DNA of 64,000 nt from Acinetobacter lwoffii (GCF_002321025.1 NZ_DCLL01000032.1:1-64000); one strand, 5' to 3'. Shown: positions 35,104 through 45,188, numbered from the stretch's first letter. Notes: a model not told the origin generated them from the letters alone. Numbers and translations: made by a program.

Positions 35104-36669
35104 ATGGCACAACAATCCAGTTATTCTGCACTCAATCAATATCATCTTGGTATCTGGTATAGCGCCTATCGCCTGCTAATTAGCACCGGCCTGCTACTGA
35201 TTTTTCTGCTGACCTACCCCGAACTCACCACCGATTATCAATACCCGCAGCTGTATTATTATGCGCTGGGAATCGGGGTTGCGATCAATACTGTACAACT
35301 GTTCGCGCTGAAATGGATCAGACGACTGATCCAGCCGCAGCTGATCATGATTTTCTTTAGCGATGTCTGCATTTTAAGTTTGCTGACTTTGGCGAGCGAC
35401 GGTCCTAATCTGCAAATCGGGCTGCTGTTTGTGATTACCATCTTTTCTGCATCTTTATTATTAGATGCAAAAAAGGCCTTAGTCGTCACGCTGGTTGCTG
35501 TTATCAGCGTAATTTATCAGCATTTTATCGGCAGTATTTTTGCATTTTCATCACTCAGCAATATCAGTAATAGCGCCCTGCTGGCCTTTTTGTTTTTTGT
35601 GGTTTATGGCACCGGACAAATTGCCATACGCCGTTTTCAGATTCTGGAAAATCTGAATTTTTCTCAATCGCTGGAACTGCACCGCTTACAGAATATTAAC
35701 CGCTATATTCTGGAACAGATTGAAACCGGCTATCTGGTTCTGGATGAAAACTACCATGTGGTACTCAGTAATCCTGCCGCTTGTAATCTTCTTGGAATTG
35801 AGTCCAAATACGGCCATGAGAAATTCACCTTATCTCAGTCACAGCCAGATTTATTTGAACTGATCCATTTTGAAACACTGGAAAATGGTGAGCGCTTTCA
35901 ATTTGAATCCCAGCAAAGTCGCTACAATATTCATGTGCAGGTACAAAAGCTGATTGTGCCGCATCAGACTCTAATGCTACTGGTGTTACAGGATGCCAAA
36001 AAACTGAATCAGCAGGTGCAGCAACTTAAACTTGCTGCTCTGGGTCAGCTCTCGGCCAGTATTGCGCATGAAATTCGTAATCCATTGGCGGCTATTGTAC
36101 AGGCCAATGATTTATATCTGGATTCAGAAACTGAACAACAACAAGTGCTCCACCAGATGATTGGTCGACAGGCGACCCGGATTGACCGGATTATTCAAGA
36201 CACGCTGAATATGGTCAAAAATAAAGAAACCCATCCTATACCGATTCATCTCAATGAATTTATCCCGTTATTTATCCAGGAAGATCTGGCCGATATTCAT
36301 GATCAGATTCAATTTAATATTGATATCCCGCTGGTGATCCAGTTTGATGAAGCACAATTCCGGCAAATTCTGATTAATCTGATTCGTAATGCTATTCGTC
36401 ACAATTCAGCAGATGCAGCCTATATTCAGCTGAATGTGCATCCTTATGAACATCGGGTGTGGATTGATGTAAGGGATTTTGGCTCTGGCGTAGCCGTACA
36501 TGACCAGGCCTTACTGTTTAAACCCTTTTTTAGCACATCGATTAGTGGTACCGGATTAGGACTGTATTTATCACATAGTTTTTGCGAAGCAAATCAGGCA
36601 CAATTAAACTATATACAACAAGAACAGGGCGCATGCTTTCGCATCAGCTGTCAACGTATCACGCTTTAA
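35104..36669 (+). CDS. pilS: PilS, sensor histidine kinase of pilin expression
   Basis: 521 residues from ATG 35104 (GTG 35098 possible). An N-terminal block of about six membrane helices (about 18-185) is followed by a PAS-like domain (about 200-290), then HisKA with SASIAHEIRNPLAAI, His near 322, and HATPase with NLIRNAIRH and GTGLGLYLSHSF. PilS monitors pilin in the membrane and phosphorylates PilR. It is followed by pilR with 14 bp between stop and start. Confidence 0.93.
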   Translation: MAQQSSYSALNQYHLGIWYSAYRLLISTGLLLIFLLTYPELTTDYQYPQLYYYALGIGVAINTVQLFALKWIRRLIQPQLIMIFFSDVCILSLLTLASDGPNLQIGLLFVITIFSASLLLDAKKALVVTLVAVISVIYQHFIGSIFAFSSLSNISNSALLAFLFFVVYGTGQIAIRRFQILENLNFSQSLELHRLQNINRYILEQIETGYLVLDENYHVVLSNPAACNLLGIESKYGHEKFTLSQSQPDLFELIHFETLENGERFQFESQQSRYNIHVQVQKLIVPHQTLMLLVLQDAKKLNQQVQQLKLAALGQLSASIAHEIRNPLAAIVQANDLYLDSETEQQQVLHQMIGRQATRIDRIIQDTLNMVKNKETHPIPIHLNEFIPLFIQEDLADIHDQIQFNIDIPLVIQFDEAQFRQILINLIRNAIRHNSADAAYIQLNVHPYEHRVWIDVRDFGSGVAVHDQALLFKPFFSTSISGTGLGLYLSHSFCEANQAQLNYIQQEQGACFRISCQRITL

Positions 36670-36683
36670 AGGGGTCAAGGAAG

Positions 36684-38108
36684 ATGAATGGGGAACAACA
36701 ACCACTGGTGCTCTTGGTGGATGATGAGGAAGATTTATGTACCCTCATGCAAATGTCATTGCTGCGTATGGGAATTCGCACGCACATTGCCCATCGTCTG
36801 GAAGATGCTAAAAAATGCCTTGCCAATCATCAATATGATGCCTGTCTAACCGATCTGAACCTTCCCGATGGCAATGGTTTGGAGCTTCTGGACTGGATAG
36901 GCAACCTCTATCCGGCACTTCCGGTCGCAGTTCTGACCGCCTATGGCAACATGGAAATCGCCATTGCCGCGCTCAAAGCAGGGGCCTTTGATTTTGTCAG
37001 CAAACCGATTAATCAGAAACATCTGGAACAGCTCTTACAAAAAGCGCTGAATAAACCGGTAGATTATTCGCATAATAATCCAACTGAAGCGCTCGAACAT
37101 AAAATGCTGATTGGACAATCCCTGCCGATTCAGCAATTACGCATTACCTTACAAAAAATTGCCCGCTCACAAGCCCCGGTTTTTATCACTGGCGAATCAG
37201 GCACAGGTAAGGAAGTCGTGGCCAATCTGGTCCATCGCCTGAGTAACCGCAATGAAGGTCCTTTTATTGCGATTAACTGTGGTGCCATTCCGACTGAATT
37301 GATGGAAAGTGAACTGTTTGGACATAAAAAGGGCAGCTTCACCGGCGCTGCTCAGGACAAACAAGGCTTGATTCAATCTGCACATGGGGGCAGCCTGTTT
37401 CTGGATGAAATTGCAGAATTACCGCTTTCCATGCAGGTCAAACTGTTACGTGCCGTTCAGGAAAAACGTATTCGTCCACTCGGTTCAGATACCGAAATTG
37501 ATGTGGATTTCCGCGTGATCAGTGCTACCCATCAGGATCTGGAAGCCTTGGTGCAACAAGGCAAATTCCGCCAGGATCTATATTTCCGTATTCATGTGAT
37601 GGATCTGACTTTACCGCCGCTGCGTGAACGAGGCCAGGATATTCTGTTATTGGCCGAACACTTTATTCAGAAGATTTGCCAGGAATGGGGCATTCCCAAT
37701 AAAAAACTGACCGAACGTAGCAAAGAGTTCTTATTGGGACAATATTATCCAGGTAATGTACGTGAATTGCGTAATATTATGGAACGCGCAATTACTTTAA
37801 GTGATGAAGAGCGGATTGATCTTCAGCATTTGCAGAGTGCACCGCTACGTCATGCGCTTAACAGCCCTCAGGAGATAAATACGCTCACGAGCGAGATCAT
37901 TGCGACCGAAACCCTGATTGCACCTAAAAAGCTGCCTGAAGAGGGTCTAGAACTATATTTGGAAAAGGTCGAGAAAGAAATTTTACTGAATGCGCTGAAT
38001 CTGACCCATTGGAACCGGACACTGGCCGCCAAAAAACTCGGCATGTCATTCCGTTCCCTGCGCTATCGTTTGAAAAAGTTCGGACTGGATACCGAAGAAG
38101 ACGAATAA
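36684..38108 (+). CDS. pilR: PilR, sigma54-dependent response regulator
   Basis: 474 residues. Receiver domain (about 5-120, acceptor Asp57 in CLTDLNLPDG), AAA+ domain (about 140-370) with Walker A GESGTGKE at 170-177 and the sigma54 contact loop GSFTGA at 217-222, then a Fis-type HTH (TLAAKKLGMSFRSLRYRLKKFG). GSFTGA replaces the more common GAFTGA, as in known PilR proteins. ATG 36684 is chosen because AAGGAAG precedes it; the frame is open 34 codons further upstream but runs through pilS. It activates pilA via RpoN. Confidence 0.95.
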   Translation: MNGEQQPLVLLVDDEEDLCTLMQMSLLRMGIRTHIAHRLEDAKKCLANHQYDACLTDLNLPDGNGLELLDWIGNLYPALPVAVLTAYGNMEIAIAALKAGAFDFVSKPINQKHLEQLLQKALNKPVDYSHNNPTEALEHKMLIGQSLPIQQLRITLQKIARSQAPVFITGESGTGKEVVANLVHRLSNRNEGPFIAINCGAIPTELMESELFGHKKGSFTGAAQDKQGLIQSAHGGSLFLDEIAELPLSMQVKLLRAVQEKRIRPLGSDTEIDVDFRVISATHQDLEALVQQGKFRQDLYFRIHVMDLTLPPLRERGQDILLLAEHFIQKICQEWGIPNKKLTERSKEFLLGQYYPGNVRELRNIMERAITLSDEERIDLQHLQSAPLRHALNSPQEINTLTSEIIATETLIAPKKLPEEGLELYLEKVEKEILLNALNLTHWNRTLAAKKLGMSFRSLRYRLKKFGLDTEEDE

Positions 38109-39281
38109 TTATTTTTGCAGGAGCAGCAAGTCTGTGACATGTTCCAGATAACTCTCCTCACGCATTTCCTGCTTAAACGGATAGTTGAAATGCGGCTGTA
38201 CGCCCCGCCCTTCAATCATCTGGCCACTCGGGCTAAAGTATTGCGATACTGTCATCTGTAGAGCCGAACCGTTGCTTAAAGGAAAGAGTTTCTGTACTAC
38301 GCCTTTGCCATAGCTTTTTTCGCCTACGACCCAGGCACGGTTATGTTCTTTCAGGGCTGCTGTAAACACTTCTGCTGCAGAAGCCGAGCGGTTATTAATC
38401 AATACCCCAACTTTCAGATTCTGAAACTCAAAACTCGGCAAGGCCTGAAATTGCTGATTACCTTCAGCGCGGCTTTTGGTCGAAACAATCACGCCCTGAT
38501 TCAAAAATAAATCGGCAGATTCAACTGCAGCCGAGAGTAAGCCACCGGGATTATTGCGTAAATCAAATAGCACGGCTTTTAAGCGCTTGTCGGCATAGCT
38601 TTCGATTAGACGTTTGATTTCATTGGCAGTATCTTGCTGAAAAACCTTGACCTGTAAAACCAGAACCTGATTATTGTGCAGGCTCGATTTAATTTCAGTA
38701 TCCAGTTTGGTATTGCGGACCAGACGAACGGCCGGACTTTGCGGGGAGAGCTGAATCATGAGCGTAGAGCCAACGGCTCCGCTCAATAACTGCCGGACTT
38801 GTTCCTGATTCAGGCTATTTAATACCTGATCGTCAATTTTATAAACCGTGACGCCATTTCGAAGTCCCTGCTTGGCTGAATCAGCATCGGAACTCAGTCC
38901 CTGAACTACCCATTGCTTCAACCGCGGGTCAAATTGCAGATCAAAATCAATGCTGGCCAGATCACCTTCGGTATATTCACGCAGTTGCTTATAATCTTCA
39001 GGCGACAAATAACGGGAATAGCGATCTAAGCCACTGACCAGACCCTGAATGGCCTGTTGAAACAAGGCATCGTCATTTTTATCTTGGATATAATTATCTT
39101 TTACGATGCCATAAATTTGTACGAATTCTTGAATGGATGCCACAGGAATTTCGGAATAGACCTGCCCATCCATTTCCATATCATCGAATGCCGGCTCATT
39201 TGAACCCGCACCCCAAGCTGAATGACTCAAACACATCAGTAAGCATGGTATTACAACAGACTTCCAGCGTGTTCTTGCCAT
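38109..39281 (-). CDS. ctpA: Carboxy-terminal processing protease (S41), CtpA-like
   Basis: 390 residues with a signal peptide (about 1-24, ending WGA). A PDZ domain (about 100-190) precedes the S41 protease core. Catalytic Ser is in NNRSASAAEVF and Lys in EKSYGKGVVQKLF, the Ser-Lys dyad of C-terminal processing proteases. It acts in the periplasm on envelope proteins and, in relatives, on peptidoglycan hydrolases. Follows gpmI by 30 bp on the same strand, as in Pseudomonas and Acinetobacter. Converges tail to tail with pilR, with no gap. Confidence 0.91.
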   Translation of the reverse strand: MARTRWKSVVIPCLLMCLSHSAWGAGSNEPAFDDMEMDGQVYSEIPVASIQEFVQIYGIVKDNYIQDKNDDALFQQAIQGLVSGLDRYSRYLSPEDYKQLREYTEGDLASIDFDLQFDPRLKQWVVQGLSSDADSAKQGLRNGVTVYKIDDQVLNSLNQEQVRQLLSGAVGSTLMIQLSPQSPAVRLVRNTKLDTEIKSSLHNNQVLVLQVKVFQQDTANEIKRLIESYADKRLKAVLFDLRNNPGGLLSAAVESADLFLNQGVIVSTKSRAEGNQQFQALPSFEFQNLKVGVLINNRSASAAEVFTAALKEHNRAWVVGEKSYGKGVVQKLFPLSNGSALQMTVSQYFSPSGQMIEGRGVQPHFNYPFKQEMREESYLEHVTDLLLLQK

Positions 39282-39311
39282 TCTTTGACCTTTATAGAAT
39301 TTTATCGAAAA

Positions 39312-40859
39312 TTATGCATCAAGCTGAATCAGGTTACGACCTTGCATTTCAGCAGGTACCGGAACTTGCATCAGACTTAATAAAGTCGGTGCTACATCTG
39401 CCAATACACCGCCTTCTGCGATCGTGGCCTGAGTTGGGCCGACATAAATAAACGGAACCAATTCAGTGGTATGCTGAGTATGTACCTGACCACTGTGATA
39501 GTCCTGCATCTGCTCTACGTTACCATGATCGGCAGTCACAATCATATGACCTTTTTGCGCCATTACCGCTTCATAAACCCGGCCCAAACAGGTATCAACC
39601 GCTTCAACAGCTTTCACCGCAGCATCGAATACACCCGTATGACCGACCATATCACCATTGGCAAAGTTCACCACCAGCAGGTCAAATTCACCTGAATTGA
39701 TCGCAGCCACCAGCTCATCAGTCACTTCATAAGCACTCATTTCCGGTTTAAGGTCATAAGTGGCTACGTTTGGCGATGGAATCAGGATACGTTTTTCACC
39801 TGGGTATTCATCTTCACGGCCGCCGCTGAAGAAGAAAGTCACATGCGCATACTTTTCTGTTTCCGCAATGCGCAGCTGTGTTTTACCCAAATCAGATAAG
39901 TATTCACCAATCGAGTTTTTCAACGCTTCAGGCATATACGCTACAGGTGCATCAATGGTTGCCTGATAGCGAGTCAGCATGACAAACTTCGCCAAATTCG
40001 GCACGACTTTACGTTCAAAACCTGCAAAGTCTTTTTCTACAAATGCGCGAGTCAATTCACGGGCACGATCGGCACGGAAGTTCATGAATACGACGCTGTC
40101 GCCATCCTGAATTTTCGCCAGCTCGCCAATACGGGTGGCTTTGACAAACTCATCCGACTCATCGGCCGCGTAAGCTTGTTCGAGACCTTCAACTGCGCTG
40201 GCAGCTGTACGAACCGCTTCACCTTCAGCCAGCAAGCGATAGGCCTGTTCAACACGATCCCAACGGTTGTCACGATCCATGGCAAAATAACGGCCAATCA
40301 TGGTCGCAATACGACCTTGACCTGGATATTGCGCAAATAAGGCATCAAGTTTTTCTAAAGAAGGCTGTGCGTTTTTCGGCGGCGTATCACGACCATCTAA
40401 GAATGCATGTAAATAGACTTGCGCACCACGTTTCAGTGCCAGCTCTGCCATCGCCACGATATGATCTTCATGCGAGTGCACACCACCTTCAGACAACAGG
40501 CCAAGCAAATGTACGGCACCACCTGAGGCTTTGGCTTTCTCCACCGCATCGACCAACACTTCATGTTCAAAGAAGTCGCCCGTACGAATGTCTTTGGTAA
40601 TCCGGGTAAAGTCCTGATACAGCACACGACCTGCGCCGAGGTTCATATGTCCAACTTCAGAGTTACCCATCTGGCCATCTGGCAGGCCAACATCTTCACC
40701 TGAACCCGAGATCAAACCATGCGGATGCTTGTCCTGTATCGCAGTTAAATTTGGTCGTTTAGCTGCTAAAAACGCATTGTCTTCGACCGCTTCGCGATGA
40801 CCCACACCATCCATAATCACCAAAACGTGAGGGATTTTGCCAGCAGTTGCATCCGTCAT
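39312..40859 (-). CDS. gpmI: 2,3-bisphosphoglycerate-independent phosphoglycerate mutase
   Basis: 515-residue manganese-dependent glycolytic enzyme of the alkaline-phosphatase superfamily, interconverting 3- and 2-phosphoglycerate. MDGVG holds an Asp metal ligand (Asp17), and the phosphoserine nucleophile is Ser67 in GQMGNSEVGHMNLGAGR. Later metal ligands are in GDMVGHTGVFDA and TADHGNVEQM. Length is typical. First gene of gpmI-ctpA. Confidence 0.97.
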   Translation of the reverse strand: MTDATAGKIPHVLVIMDGVGHREAVEDNAFLAAKRPNLTAIQDKHPHGLISGSGEDVGLPDGQMGNSEVGHMNLGAGRVLYQDFTRITKDIRTGDFFEHEVLVDAVEKAKASGGAVHLLGLLSEGGVHSHEDHIVAMAELALKRGAQVYLHAFLDGRDTPPKNAQPSLEKLDALFAQYPGQGRIATMIGRYFAMDRDNRWDRVEQAYRLLAEGEAVRTAASAVEGLEQAYAADESDEFVKATRIGELAKIQDGDSVVFMNFRADRARELTRAFVEKDFAGFERKVVPNLAKFVMLTRYQATIDAPVAYMPEALKNSIGEYLSDLGKTQLRIAETEKYAHVTFFFSGGREDEYPGEKRILIPSPNVATYDLKPEMSAYEVTDELVAAINSGEFDLLVVNFANGDMVGHTGVFDAAVKAVEAVDTCLGRVYEAVMAQKGHMIVTADHGNVEQMQDYHSGQVHTQHTTELVPFIYVGPTQATIAEGGVLADVAPTLLSLMQVPVPAEMQGRNLIQLDA

Positions 40860-40917
40860 AATGAAATACTCTGTTCGTCTACGAATTAATCGCTCTATTT
40901 TAGCGAAGTTTATAAAA

Positions 40918-40950
40918 AGAGGCCATGACCCGTATATGGTTTAAGCCTCT
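40918..40950 (-). terminator. Terminator of lptF-lptG
   Basis: On the minus strand AGAGGC and GCCTCT close a hairpin (40918-40923 with 40945-40950) and a T-run follows. Inner CCAT/ATGG pairing may extend the loop. Confidence 0.65.
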
Positions 40951-40983
40951 CATGATGATTGATTTGTTCTATTTTCCTATGGT

Positions 40984-42054
40984 TTAGCGTGCCCGATGCA
41001 GCAAGTATACGCCGATACCGAACATGATCAGAATCGGAATAAACACGAACCAGGCCGGAGATGGTGCGTAAATCAAGCTGGCATAGCCGAGGAAATCCTG
41101 CAGATAGAAGAAACCCAGTCCGGCAAATAAAGCTATCACCAGACGAAAACCCATGGATTGCTGACGTAATGGCCCGAAGATAAATGAACAGGCGATCACT
41201 ACTAGTGCAATCAGGGCAAAAGGCGAGCCGAGTTTTTGCCAGAAGGCCAGCTGATAGGTTTTAGGCACCTGGCTGTATTCATGCATATAGCTCATGAAAC
41301 TGACCAGTTGACTCGGCGATAAATCTTCAGGATCAATCGTCACCATATGCACATATTTAGGCTGTAATGCTAGCGCTAAAGGTTGCTGTTGCTGCTTAAC
41401 CAGTGTGGCATTACCATTTTGGAGAATATCGAACTGCTCTGTGTTGTCCAGCGTCCAGGAACCATCTTTAACAAATTGGCCCTGATCTGCCTGCAAGGTA
41501 CCGCGCAAACGATAGTTCTGGTCAAAGTCCAGCATCTGCACATTTTTCAACTGACCTTGCGAGTTAGCATAATCGATATAAATAAAGCGCTGCCCTTCCC
41601 GAGTCCAGTAACCACGAACTTCACCGAGCTGAGCGGCTTTACTGGCACTTTTTACGCTTTTGGCCTGTTCATTGGTATAAGGAATGACCCACTCGCTCAG
41701 GGCAAATGACAACACCACCAACAACAGTGCTGAACGGATCACCCACCCGACAATACGCCATAAGCTCACGCCGACCGAACGCATCACAATCAGCTCACTA
41801 TTCGAGGCTAATGTACCAAGACCTAAAACTGCACCAATCAGTGCAGAAATCGGCAGGATTTCATATAAATAATTTGGTGCGCCCCAAAGCACATATTTCA
41901 AGGCATCCCAGGCACCATAACCATCTTTGAGCGAACCAAGCTCACCCAGATAAGTAAATAATACCTGTAAACCCGCCAATACCGCGGTTGCACCCAGCAT
42001 CGCCAGCGCAGTGGTTTGGGTCACATGTTTTGCAACTATACGACGTGCCAACAT
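40984..42054 (-). CDS. lptG: LptG, LPS/LOS export ABC permease subunit
   Basis: 356-residue YjgP/YjgQ-family inner-membrane protein. Six membrane helices (three N-terminal, three C-terminal) flank a periplasmic beta-jellyroll domain (about 135-260) that passes lipooligosaccharide to LptC. N-terminal RIVAKHVTQTTALAMLG and C-terminal FIPILIMFGIGVYLLHR are typical. It forms LptB2FG with LptF. Two bases separate it from lptF. Confidence 0.94.
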   Translation of the reverse strand: MLARRIVAKHVTQTTALAMLGATAVLAGLQVLFTYLGELGSLKDGYGAWDALKYVLWGAPNYLYEILPISALIGAVLGLGTLASNSELIVMRSVGVSLWRIVGWVIRSALLLVVLSFALSEWVIPYTNEQAKSVKSASKAAQLGEVRGYWTREGQRFIYIDYANSQGQLKNVQMLDFDQNYRLRGTLQADQGQFVKDGSWTLDNTEQFDILQNGNATLVKQQQQPLALALQPKYVHMVTIDPEDLSPSQLVSFMSYMHEYSQVPKTYQLAFWQKLGSPFALIALVVIACSFIFGPLRQQSMGFRLVIALFAGLGFFYLQDFLGYASLIYAPSPAWFVFIPILIMFGIGVYLLHRAR

Positions 42055-42056
42055 TG

Positions 42057-43157
42057 TTAAGACCTCACTCGCTGAATCTGTTTCTTGATTTTCGGGCCTA
42101 ATTTCTGTTTACGCGAGAACAAGGCACCCGCAATTGCATAGGCAATCAGAATCAATGGATAGGCCCAAATGCCCATTTCTTCTTTACTGATCCGCGTCTT
42201 CACTGCCATCAGGGCTACAATCAGACTGGCAAAAATCATGAGGGCAGGAAATAACTTGAGATATCGACCCTGTCGTGGACTCACTTCAGACAAGGCCACA
42301 GCCAGAATCAGGGCAATCAGAATCGCAAAAGGAACAAACACCCGCCAGCCCAACTCACTGGCCACCACAGGATCCTGACGGTTCTGCCACAATTGCGAGG
42401 TCGGTAAGGCCTCAACTTCAGTACTGGCAAATTGCGCTTCTTCATCGCTTTCTAAGCGCAGACGATAGCTTTCAAATTCAGCTTGAGTATATTGCGGTGT
42501 ACCCGGATAGATCTCATAACGGCGTCCATTAACCAGATCGACCACATTGGCAGCATCATTCGGTACTTCAATTCGGGTGGCTTCCTGCGCCAGAATCATC
42601 ACATCCGGTTTGCCTTCTTTTTCCGCACGCTGATAAAAGAAAATATCTTTTAAATTTTTACGGTCTTCTGACAGGTCACCGGCATAAATGGTATAGGGCC
42701 CAGAGGAGATAAATTCTTTCGGTCGCACCAGGTCAAAGCCGGTACGTACCGCCTGACTGGTGGTCAGGGCTTCAAACTGGCGAATGCCCCACGGCGCAGC
42801 CCACAGCATCAATCCGGCCTGAACAATCAAAAACACCAGGGTCATCGGCACCAGTAGACGCGCCAATTGATGCCGACTGACGCCACTGCCATTCATCACG
42901 GCCATTTCATGGTCGACATATAAACGGCCAAACACCAGCATCAGTCCAATAAAGAAACCGAGCGGAAGAATCAGGGTCAAGAATTCAGGCAAACGGTAGC
43001 CAATAATGCTAAATAAAATGCCTGCATCCAGACGGCCTTGCGCCGCGACACCAAAATACTTGATCAGTCGACCGCCCATCATGATCAAGGTCAATAAGGC
43101 AATCACCACCAAGGATGTCGAGACAACTTGCTTGACCAGATAACGCCGAATAATCAA
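42057..43157 (-). CDS. lptF: LptF, LPS/LOS export ABC permease subunit
   Basis: 366-residue YjgP family partner of LptG, with the N-terminal RRYLVKQVVSTSLVVIALL signature, a large periplasmic domain with YTQAEFESYRLRL, and three C-terminal helices. Promoter lies in the 156-bp divergent region shared with pepA, where a perfect 8-bp inverted repeat is visible. The first gene of lptF-lptG on the minus strand, conserved next to pepA in many gammaproteobacteria. Confidence 0.95.
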   Translation of the reverse strand: MIIRRYLVKQVVSTSLVVIALLTLIMMGGRLIKYFGVAAQGRLDAGILFSIIGYRLPEFLTLILPLGFFIGLMLVFGRLYVDHEMAVMNGSGVSRHQLARLLVPMTLVFLIVQAGLMLWAAPWGIRQFEALTTSQAVRTGFDLVRPKEFISSGPYTIYAGDLSEDRKNLKDIFFYQRAEKEGKPDVMILAQEATRIEVPNDAANVVDLVNGRRYEIYPGTPQYTQAEFESYRLRLESDEEAQFASTEVEALPTSQLWQNRQDPVVASELGWRVFVPFAILIALILAVALSEVSPRQGRYLKLFPALMIFASLIVALMAVKTRISKEEMGIWAYPLILIAYAIAGALFSRKQKLGPKIKKQIQRVRS

Positions 43158-43202
43158 ATTAATTCTTCCAAAATAAGGTCCATAAAACGAGTGCTAGTTT
43201 AC

Positions 43203-43257
43203 CCGAATAGCAAAAATATAAAACCTAGGCCGCCCTGCCCATTGAAAATCTATTCGG
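43203..43257. repeat. Inverted repeat in the lptF/pepA divergent promoter region
   Basis: CCGAATAG (43203-43210) and CTATTCGG (43250-43257) form a perfect 8-bp inverted repeat separated by 39 bp. It could be a spaced operator pair or the stem of a long leader hairpin. Confidence 0.5.
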
Positions 43258-43313
43258 ATAAATGTTTCAATGACTGAATGATTTACCCATCTAGACAGGC
43301 GTGAAAACAGAAT

Positions 43314-44762
43314 ATGAAACTTACAATTAATACGTCATTCCCAGAGAATGGATCAAGTCAATCTTTGTTGATTTTAGTTGACTCAGAACAACTTCAGAAT
43401 ACAACCGCAACCTATCAAATCAATAATTTAGACACATTAATTGAAGCCTCTCAATTCAAGGCAGCGTTGGCGGAAAGCCTGAGCCTGATTGGTCAGGTGA
43501 GCCAGTCCAGCCATGCAGCACTAATTGGTTTAGGCAAGGTCGCTGAACTGCAACCGGCAAAACTTGCAAAAATCGCGCAAACTATTATTCAAGTCACTCA
43601 AAAAAAATTCAAACAGATTTCTGTAGATCTGACACAACTTCCACAAGAATTCCATTATCTGTTTGCGCTCTTCCTGACTCAGGCCAGCTATGGTTATGAT
43701 GAATATAAATCCAAGAAGAATGAATTTGTGCTCGAGCAGATCGACCTGATTGCCACTCATAGCGTCTTAACTACCGAACAGTTGCAACTGGTACAAGCAG
43801 TGCAAAGCGGACAAAATCTGGCACGTGACCTGGGCAACCGTCCGGGCAATATCTGTTTCCCTGAATATCTTGCAGAACAGGCGGTGGCTTTGGCGGCTGA
43901 ATATCCAGACCTACTTAAAGTCACAGTGCTGGATGAACAGCAAATGGCAGATTTAGGCATGGGCGCCTTCCTTGCGGTAAGTAAAGGTTCAGAGCGTCCT
44001 GGTCGGATTATCAGCATGGAATATCAGTCAGAGCGTAGCGAAGCACCGGTAGTCTTGGTGGGTAAAGGCATTACGTTTGATACCGGCGGTATTTCCCTTA
44101 AACCAGGCGCAGGCATGGACGAGATGAAATACGACATGTGCGGTGCAGCCTCTGTACTCGGTACAATGCGTGCATTGTGCGAAGCCCGCTTACCTCTACA
44201 TGTGGTGGGAACCATCGCTGCAGCAGAAAACATGCCTTCAGGTAAAGCCACCCGTCCTGGTGATATCGTAACGACCATGAGCGGTCAGACGGTTGAAATC
44301 CTGAATACCGATGCCGAAGGCCGTCTGGTGCTGTGTGATACCCTGACTTATGTAAAACGTTTTAACCCTGCTTTAGTGATTGATATCGCAACCTTAACCG
44401 GTGCCTGTGTGGTCGCTTTGGGTTCAGTGCTGACGGGTCTGTTCACGCCAGATGATAAACTGGCAGCAGAACTGGAAGCTGCCGGCCAGCATTCCTTTGA
44501 CCGGGTATGGCGTATGCCGGTACTGGAAGACTATCAGGAACAGCTGGATTCACCATTTGCCGACATTGGCAATATCGGTGGTCCAAAAGCTGGTTCTGTG
44601 ACTGCAGCCTGCTTCCTGCAACGTTTTACCCGTGAATATCGCTGGGCACATCTGGATGTTGCAGGTACGGCATGGAACTCAGGTACCAATAAAGGTGCAA
44701 CCGGCCGTCCAGTTCCATTATTGATGCAATTCCTGGCGAATCGCGTTCAAAGCAATGGCTAA
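43314..44762 (+). CDS. pepA: Cytosol (leucyl) aminopeptidase PepA
   Basis: 482-residue M17 dizinc aminopeptidase. The N-terminal macro-like domain (about 1-160) precedes the catalytic domain with VGKGITFDTGGISLKP (Lys and Asp ligands), YDMCGAASVLG and NTDAEGRLVL. It hydrolyses N-terminal residues and, in E. coli, also binds DNA as a XerCD accessory. The C terminus overlaps the holC ATG by 8 bp. Divergent from lptF. Confidence 0.96.
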   Translation: MKLTINTSFPENGSSQSLLILVDSEQLQNTTATYQINNLDTLIEASQFKAALAESLSLIGQVSQSSHAALIGLGKVAELQPAKLAKIAQTIIQVTQKKFKQISVDLTQLPQEFHYLFALFLTQASYGYDEYKSKKNEFVLEQIDLIATHSVLTTEQLQLVQAVQSGQNLARDLGNRPGNICFPEYLAEQAVALAAEYPDLLKVTVLDEQQMADLGMGAFLAVSKGSERPGRIISMEYQSERSEAPVVLVGKGITFDTGGISLKPGAGMDEMKYDMCGAASVLGTMRALCEARLPLHVVGTIAAAENMPSGKATRPGDIVTTMSGQTVEILNTDAEGRLVLCDTLTYVKRFNPALVIDIATLTGACVVALGSVLTGLFTPDDKLAAELEAAGQHSFDRVWRMPVLEDYQEQLDSPFADIGNIGGPKAGSVTAACFLQRFTREYRWAHLDVAGTAWNSGTNKGATGRPVPLLMQFLANRVQSNG

Positions 44763-45162
44763 AGTCAGCTTTTATTTATTCGAAAAAAGCCCTGAACGAC
44801 AAGTGGACAGTACTTGTCGTTTATGTCGTAAGATTCTGCGTCAGCCGGCGCGGATTTTGTTACTGTGTGCCGATACGGATTTGCAACAGCAGCTAGATGA
44901 ACGTCTGTGGAGCTTTGACCCCAGCAGCTTTATTCCACATGGTATTGACCAGCCTCAGGCCACGGTCTGTATTTCGGCGACACTACCGGAACAGTCCGAC
45001 TGGATTATTTTCAATTTTAATCCGGAAGCACTTGAACCTTACGCAAAATTTAGTCACATTATTGAGATCATTGAAAACCATGAAACGGCTAAACAGTTGG
45101 GTCGTGAAAAATTCAAGCAATATCGTCGTTTAGGTATTGAACCGGACACCCATAAGCTTTAA
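44755..45162 (+). CDS. holC: DNA polymerase III subunit chi
   Basis: 135-residue clamp-loader accessory that with psi links the replisome to SSB. KVSFYLFEKSPERQVDSTCRLCRKIL near the start and LWSFDPSSFIPHGID in the middle are family features, as is the terminal QYRRLGIEPDTHKL. Overlap with pepA indicates translational coupling. The usual downstream valS is not present here; an unknown coiled-coil protein follows instead. Confidence 0.9.
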   Translation: MAKVSFYLFEKSPERQVDSTCRLCRKILRQPARILLLCADTDLQQQLDERLWSFDPSSFIPHGIDQPQATVCISATLPEQSDWIIFNFNPEALEPYAKFSHIIEIIENHETAKQLGREKFKQYRRLGIEPDTHKL

Positions 45163-45188
45163 CCGATATCATCCACAAGGAGAGGCAC

